Origin: CAWBFD01 sp963788115
GTDB lineage: Bacteria; Actinomycetota; Thermoleophilia; Solirubrobacterales; 70-9
Assembly: GCA_963788115.1 (NCBI GenBank)
Contig: CAWBFD010000004.1
Coordinates: 1,364,001 to 1,428,000, forward strand
Direction of reading: 5' to 3'
Length of the DNA: 64,000 nt
In this document: positions 59,352 to 64,000 of the stretch, one piece after another
Layout: each line of letters opens with the position of its first letter
Numbering within the stretch: the stretch's first letter is position 1
The notes under the pieces: generated by a model
The model's database searches: none
The model's input: the letters and a program-made list of their open reading frames with translations, nothing else
What the model was told of the DNA's origin: nothing
Made by a program: the position numbers and the translations under genes

Positions 59352-60550
59352 CTCCGGGGCGCGCGCGGGCCGCGGCCGAGCCTCGCGCCGGCGCGGAACC
59401 TCGCTCCCATCAGGATCGGGAGGGGATCGTCGAGTGCAACATTGGATTTCGCCTCCGACGAGATCGCCCACGGGAGCCATCGGCGCAGCGGAACACCTTG
59501 AGCACGGGCCGCTCGCGCATCGTGGCCGTGATAGATCCATCGGACGCCGGCGCGCGCGCTCCTCGGCCGAGGCCTAGGAAGGCCGACGAGGTCGGCATAG
59601 ACGAGAGCCGGAAGGTTCACTCCGGCTTTGGCGCCCGGGTGGTGCCAGAGGTTGAAGCGGGGGTTGACCTCGAGCAGGTGCAGCCGTCCGGACCCATCGC
59701 GTTTGAAGTCGAGCTTTGCTACACCGCGTAGACCAAGGAGCCGCGTTGCGTCGCGTCCAAGATCCGCCACGTCGTGAGCGTCCGTGATCTCGAGTGCGGT
59801 GGTCTCGCCATACGCCGGCGGATGGGTGCGGATCTTCCGGCCGGTGAACTCTCCCGCGGTTTGCCCGTCGGCGTCGACGTACACGTGGTAGCTCTCGACG
59901 CGCGTTTCGGGACCGGGAATCAGCTCCTGCACGAGCACCTTGAGCCGCTCCCGAGCCAACCTCGACCAGATCCCTCGGAGCTCGTCTTCGGTCGCAGCTC
60001 CTAATGCCTTCGCTCCATCTGCGACCGCCGCCCAGTTCCCGCGATCCCGGGCCGCCGGCTTCACCACGACCGGGAACTTCAGGTCGAGCTTCCGCGGAGA
60101 GGCTGCAGACGCGTCGACGCAGACAGCGGCGGGAACGGGTAGGTCCAGGCGACGCGCCAACGCCCCGAACCGCTCCTTGTCCACGAGATCGTCGACGAGG
60201 CCCGGATCAGCGATTACGAAGCGGAACCGTTCGCGGAGTCGCTCGCGGTGGCGGGAAACGAAGAGCAGATCGGTGTCCTGACCGTAGTACAGGATCGGAG
60301 GTTCGGCCTGCCCGTCGGCGTAGCGCAGAAGCCGTTCGAGCAGGAGCTCCGGCTCAAGACTGGGATCGGCGAGCCGAACAACGTCGCGGGTGAACCGCGA
60401 ATACGCGGCGACGTCCCCGGCCTCCACGACGACGGCGCAAGAGATCCCGGCTAACCCTAGAGGCCGCACGAGATCCATGCTCCCGATCACGCAGGCGATG
60501 GCGGGTACGTGCGTGGTCGAGGAGCCGGTCGTCCGCATGCGATCTCTCAT
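59348..60550 (-). CDS. ATP-grasp domain protein (carboxylate-amine/thiol ligase type)
   Basis: 400 aa, ATG start. Pre-ATP-grasp domain (1-110, IACVIGSMDLVRPLGLAGI), then the ATP-grasp fold: FPVVVKPAARDRGNWAAV (Lys for ATP), VLVQELIPGPETRVESYHVY, and the magnesium site LHLLEVNPRFNLWHHPG (E-x-N-x-R). It resembles carbamoyl-phosphate-synthase-like ligases of surface-glycan clusters, which join an amino acid or other amine to a carboxylate. The ligated substrates are unknown. Confidence 0.85.
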   Translation of the reverse strand: MRDRMRTTGSSTTHVPAIACVIGSMDLVRPLGLAGISCAVVVEAGDVAAYSRFTRDVVRLADPSLEPELLLERLLRYADGQAEPPILYYGQDTDLLFVSRHRERLRERFRFVIADPGLVDDLVDKERFGALARRLDLPVPAAVCVDASAASPRKLDLKFPVVVKPAARDRGNWAAVADGAKALGAATEDELRGIWSRLARERLKVLVQELIPGPETRVESYHVYVDADGQTAGEFTGRKIRTHPPAYGETTALEITDAHDVADLGRDATRLLGLRGVAKLDFKRDGSGRLHLLEVNPRFNLWHHPGAKAGVNLPALVYADLVGLPRPRPRSARAGVRWIYHGHDARAARAQGVPLRRWLPWAISSEAKSNVALDDPLPILMGARFRAGARLGRGPRAPRR

Positions 60551-60592
60551 TGTCGCCCTCGAGCGCCCCGAGCGAGGGTCCCATCCGTTGGG

Positions 60593-61741
60593 CTACGTTC
60601 GCAGTACACGCGCAATCCGATGGCGAATCGCCGTCGGCATCCTTCGAGCTCCTGTTGCGGCCGCAAGTCCGGCGCGCCCCACGACACCGGTGCCGAGGGC
60701 GATCGTCTCGAGACCCGGATCGCTCGTTGCGAACCGCAGCTTGTATGGCTCGTTACCGCGGAGAAAGAGGTAGCGGTGCATTCCCGCTTCGATGCAATCG
60801 CGAATCGTGTGCGCCAGCAGAACGGCTCCGACCGAATATCGGTCCCACGACGGGTCGCGACCCGACTGATAGTGCCAATCTGCGCCGCCGAAGCGGAAGC
60901 CGTGCCACGCGGCGACGGCTCGCCCGTCCAGTTCGAGGAGCCACAACCGCAACCAGCCGCGCTCCTGCGCTCGGGCCGCGAAGGCGCGGTGAAACGACTG
61001 TGCGGCCCCGTACGCGGCCGTGCCCTCTCGTCCCCACCGCGCGCCATGGAGACGAAACAGCGTGTCCATGGCACCCGGAAGCGCCTCGGCTTCGTCGATC
61101 AGGCGATAGCGCATGTCCCGCTCACGCGTGAGCCGTCGCTCCTGGTACAGGACCTGTTTGCGCAAGCTCGAGCGGCGTTCAGCGAGAAACTCGTCCCAGT
61201 TCCGCGTCGTGAGTTCGAGCACCGGACTCGCCTCGCGAACGATCGTGCGGGCACCCAAGAGTTGACTCCACCGCTCGTCAGCGGGAAGCTGCTCGGCAAG
61301 GATCACGGCGTTATTCCATGGTTTTGCCCGCAACGCCATGCGTAAGGCGCTTGACACGCGCGGCCGGTCTGCCGGCATGCAGATCGGGCCGAGATGGTCG
61401 CCTTGTCCGTGCCCCAGCAGTCGGATGACACGTGCCGGACCGGCGGCCTTGGCCACGTACGTGGGCAGCAGGCCGATCAGCGCACCGGCTTCGTCACGGC
61501 AAGCCGCCGCGAGTAGGCGACGCCCCGAGCCGAGGTGCCGCCACCAGGTTGAATTCCAGTCCCACGTAGCGAACACGTTCCCGGTGCGCTCCCCGAGGGC
61601 CGACCATTCCTCCTTGAGCGTGTCGAGCTGGTAGACGGGCTCGACAACGAGTCTCGGAATCTCGCTAGGCAATCTCGGCGCCGATTTCACCGCGAGCGAA
61701 CCGCCGACCGGATCGCGGCCGGACGGACGCCGAGGCGCCAC
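60593..61741 (-). CDS. FemAB/BioF2-like GNAT-fold protein (GNAT_6)
   Basis: 382 aa, GTG start; a second GTG at 61690 (VKSAPRLPSEIPRL) may be the real one. Two tandem GNAT-like halves: the first around EEWSALGERTGNVFATWDWNSTWW and GLLPTYVAKAAG, the second around LFRLHGARWG, LELDGRAVAAWHGFRFG, and YSVGAVLLAHTIRDCIEAGMH. The family is frequent in exopolysaccharide clusters and probably adds an acyl or aminoacyl group to a glycan precursor. 42 bp before the ATP-grasp gene. Confidence 0.82.
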   Translation of the reverse strand: MAPRRPSGRDPVGGSLAVKSAPRLPSEIPRLVVEPVYQLDTLKEEWSALGERTGNVFATWDWNSTWWRHLGSGRRLLAAACRDEAGALIGLLPTYVAKAAGPARVIRLLGHGQGDHLGPICMPADRPRVSSALRMALRAKPWNNAVILAEQLPADERWSQLLGARTIVREASPVLELTTRNWDEFLAERRSSLRKQVLYQERRLTRERDMRYRLIDEAEALPGAMDTLFRLHGARWGREGTAAYGAAQSFHRAFAARAQERGWLRLWLLELDGRAVAAWHGFRFGGADWHYQSGRDPSWDRYSVGAVLLAHTIRDCIEAGMHRYLFLRGNEPYKLRFATSDPGLETIALGTGVVGRAGLAAATGARRMPTAIRHRIARVLRT

Positions 61742-62023
61742 GGCCGACCAGGAAGCGGCCTCCCCACGAGAGCCATGGCTGGCACGGATGGACGCGTATG
61801 CGCTCTACCCCGCCGACTACCCCTGCCGCCTCGTTCCGCCCAGGTATGAGGACGCTCGACTTCCACGCCTTCGGCGGGATCGAGCGACGCAGAGTCATCG
61901 AACGCCGCAGGCTCCATTCCCTGTCAGCGTACCGTTGCCCGAACGCGAGACGAGCGGAGCCGGGAGCAAACGGCGTATGCCTCGGATCCTCGGGAGGGAT
62001 CCGCAGAACGTACTCCATCGACC

Positions 62024-63286
62024 CTACTCGGGACGGGTCTCGGTCGGCTCCTCCGCGTTTCGGCTGGCCCGGGTCGCCACGGCCGCGGCCCGTGGAGGCT
62101 GAGCGAAGTCGGTCACGACCGCGGTCAGCTTCGACTCCAGTTGCGCGGCGACCTCCTCCCACGAGGAGCCCTCCATCACCCGTCGCCGCGCCGCGGCGCC
62201 TAAGGATGCCGCGAGCTCGGGCTGCGAGACAACCCGCTCGAGCGCGCTGGCCAGCGCGGGGGCATCCCCCGGCTTTACGAGAAGCCCGGTCTGTCCATCG
62301 ACGACCACGGTGGTCACGTCACCGACATCCGTCGCAACGACGGCCCGTGCCATCGTCATGGCCAGGTGAACCACCCCGCTTTGATACCCGGCCAGGTACG
62401 GGGCGACGACAACCCGGGCCCGGCCGAACAGCCCGGGCACCTCCTCGATCGGGACGTAACGATCCACCAGCGTCACGCGACCGCCATGGGCCTGTGCCCA
62501 ATCCCGGAGCGCGGCGAGGTCCAGCTCCTTCGGAAATGGCGTTCCCGCGATCGTCAGGCTCGCTCGCGACCGCCGAGCGGCGATCTCGTCGAAGGCGTCC
62601 ATGAGAACCGGGATTCCCTTTCCCTTGCGCCAATCCCCGAAGAAGAGGATGTGCTCTTCATCGGAGGGAGGTGGTGGATCGGCTGAGAAGAGCCGCTCGT
62701 CTCCGTGCGGAATCACCGCAAGACGAGAATGCGGCCACACCGATCTGAATTCAGCGAGCGTGCGCTCGCCATGGACGAACACGAGGTCGAACCGCGGATA
62801 CGTGCGGCGGAGGATCGACCGGCTCAGGGGGTTCATATCCAGCAGCTCCTCCCCGCTCCCGCGGGTGAATGCCTGCGCGTTGTGACATATATCGGTGACT
62901 GCCGCCGCACGAGCAAACCGGGTGAGTGCCCATGCTCCGAAGGCGGCCGGCGGCAGCGATACATCGGCGTCGATGATCACGGCGTCGTAGTGGCCCCGCC
63001 TGACCTCCGCAACGGCACGTATCCACGCGCGCGTCTGCCGGAGGGCAACCCCGCCGCGCCTGACCACACGATGCACCCGGCCGCGTACGGCGGGCGCCGC
63101 AGAGCTAGGCACGGTGGGAGTGAGCACGGCCCGCATCCGAGCGTGCCGGGTCTTCCCGATGAGCTCGTTGCCGCGGGGGGTGATCAGATCAACCGCGTGC
63201 CCGCGCGCCGCCAGGGCGTCGCCGAGCTGCACCGCGTAATGCAGTAAGCCGCCGCGTGGCTGGGGCTCGACGATCGCGACCCGCAT
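62024..63286 (-). CDS. Glycosyltransferase, GT-B fold (family 4-like)
   Basis: 420 aa from the ATG at 63286. N-terminal domain MRVAIVEPQPRGGLLHYAVQLGDAL with acceptor-binding Gly-Gly; C-terminal donor domain LFFGDWRKGKGIPVLMDAFDEI, VAPYLAGYQSGVVHLAMTMARAVVATDVG (E-x7-E-like region, here with Gln/Ser at the usual Glu) and GLLVKPGDAPALASAL. It transfers a sugar from a nucleotide donor during glycan assembly. It starts 4 bp after the stop of the next glycosyltransferase, so they are cotranscribed. The 282 bp before the FemAB gene hold no gene. Confidence 0.88.
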   Translation of the reverse strand: MRVAIVEPQPRGGLLHYAVQLGDALAARGHAVDLITPRGNELIGKTRHARMRAVLTPTVPSSAAPAVRGRVHRVVRRGGVALRQTRAWIRAVAEVRRGHYDAVIIDADVSLPPAAFGAWALTRFARAAAVTDICHNAQAFTRGSGEELLDMNPLSRSILRRTYPRFDLVFVHGERTLAEFRSVWPHSRLAVIPHGDERLFSADPPPPSDEEHILFFGDWRKGKGIPVLMDAFDEIAARRSRASLTIAGTPFPKELDLAALRDWAQAHGGRVTLVDRYVPIEEVPGLFGRARVVVAPYLAGYQSGVVHLAMTMARAVVATDVGDVTTVVVDGQTGLLVKPGDAPALASALERVVSQPELAASLGAAARRRVMEGSSWEEVAAQLESKLTAVVTDFAQPPRAAAVATRASRNAEEPTETRPE

Positions 63287-63290
63287 CTCG

Positions 63291-64000
63291 CTACCCGGCG
63301 CCCGTGTCGAGGGTCCGCTCGGAGACGGAGGGGGACGGCCGGGATGCAAGGTCCACGCCGGTCCCGGCAAGGGCGCTCTCGTAGACCGGAAGTAGGCGCG
63401 CGATCCAGCGCTCGACGGTGAACTCCCGCTCGAACCTCTCGCGGGCGGCGCCGGCGAGTGTCGCCCGTCGTGCAGGGTCTGTCATGAGCGACCGCAGAGC
63501 CCCCATCAGCGCCTCAGCGGTAGGTGGTACGGGCATCAGGACGCCCGTCAGCCCGTCGTCGATGATCTCGGGGATGCCCTCCACCGCGGTCGCGATCGCC
63601 GGCACGCCCGCCGCGGCAGCCTCGAGCAAGGTCGTCGGGAAGGCGTCGCGGACCGAGGGGTGAACCAGGACATCGACGGCGTCCAGGACGCGCATGACAT
63701 CGGTGCGGTGACCGGTGAACCTCACCGACGACCCGAGCCGAGCCGCAGCGCGTTCCACCTCGGCTCGGTCGGGTCCGTCCCCGATGATCAGCAGCCGAAG
63801 GTCAGGGAAGCTCGGACGCAGTTGTTCCAAGGCATCGATCGCGAGCCGGTGGCCCTTGTCCCGCCGCAGCACGCTGATCATCGCGATCACAAGCTGGTTG
63901 GACCCGATCCCGAGCTGTGTCCGAATCTCCCGTCCCGCCCCTGTCGCTGCGCGGTCGACGATGCCGTTGTGAACTGCGACGACGCGATCGGGCCGATCCC
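63291..64000 (-). CDS. Glycosyltransferase family 4, C-terminal part (cut by window edge)
   Basis: The minus strand is open from the window end to the stop at 63291 (about 236 residues visible). VAVHNGIVD and ISVLRRDKGHRLAIDALEQL start the donor-binding domain. LLIIGDGPDRAEVERAAARLG, VRFTGHRTDVMRVLDAVDVLVHPSVRDAFPTTLLEAAAAGVPAIATAVEGIPEII (the E-x7-E motif) and GLTGVLMP follow. This is a typical retaining GT4. The acceptor and sugar are unknown. The N-terminal half lies outside the window. Confidence 0.9.
   Translation of the reverse strand, partial: DRPDRVVAVHNGIVDRAATGAGREIRTQLGIGSNQLVIAMISVLRRDKGHRLAIDALEQLRPSFPDLRLLIIGDGPDRAEVERAAARLGSSVRFTGHRTDVMRVLDAVDVLVHPSVRDAFPTTLLEAAAAGVPAIATAVEGIPEIIDDGLTGVLMPVPPTAEALMGALRSLMTDPARRATLAGAARERFEREFTVERWIARLLPVYESALAGTGVDLASRPSPSVSERTLDTGAG

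Overview
This window is high-GC DNA with densely packed genes, many GTG starts and many 1-8 bp gene overlaps. Gene content suggests an actinobacterium, probably class Thermoleophilia (Solirubrobacterales/Gaiellales-like). The main hints are the tandem SnoaL-like proteins with 'MSQENVE' heads and 'ALEAAGL' tails, the GAP/Sap-type membrane protein, and the gene order thrS..infC-rpmI-rplT-pheST-argCJBD. The taxonomic placement is inference.

Layout. (1) 0-7 kb: start of an ECF sigma factor, a frameshifted DHA2 drug exporter, an acetyltransferase, a frameshifted glycerophosphodiesterase, an alpha/beta hydrolase and two membrane proteins. (2) 7.3-18.7 kb: a block that begins at a complete tRNA-Cys and ends at a 42-bp copy of its 3' half. 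It holds three DHFR/RibD-like reductases, RidA, a cyclic-nucleotide-domain/thioredoxin-reductase fusion, hydrolases, an NmrA-like protein, a sigma factor with a SnoaL tail, three tandem SnoaL-like genes whose 3' ends are identical at nucleotide level, and three small secreted proteins. (3) 18.7-28.7 kb: a patatin-like phospholipase, a beta-helix protein and a cupin, then a complete tRNA-Val followed by two further partial tRNA-Val copies and an eroded tRNA-Phe 3' part. A formylglycine-generating enzyme and a GAP/Sap-like membrane protein lie between the first two tRNA-Val copies. Gene remnants surround the fragments. This looks like repeated integration at tRNA genes, although no intact integrase is present. 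(4) 29-35 kb: a CBS protein, an animal-type haem peroxidase, an orphan TIR-like effector fused to a beta-rich C-terminal domain, and a large membrane protein.

(5) 35.4-50.6 kb is the core: thrS, a three-gene nucleotide-sugar cassette (aminotransferase, epimerase, nucleotidyltransferase), infC, rpmI, rplT, an rRNA methyltransferase, pheS, pheT, argC, argJ, argB and argD. All of these are intact and tightly coupled. (6) 50.7-56.3 kb: two tandem single-pass proteins with Thr-rich tails, a secreted protein of unknown role, and a 1202-residue secreted metallophosphoesterase with four nearly identical 105-residue Ig-like repeats. (7) 56.4-64 kb: a minus-strand surface-polysaccharide-type cluster of a kinase-like protein, deacetylase, phosphoesterase, ATP-grasp enzyme, FemAB/GNAT protein and two glycosyltransferases, running off the window end.

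Nine or so single-base frameshifts affect eight genes between 1.6 and 34.7 kb, and none was seen from 35 to 63 kb. They could be local assembly errors or real decay of the accessory half. Coordinates of broken genes span the reconstructed full-length frame.
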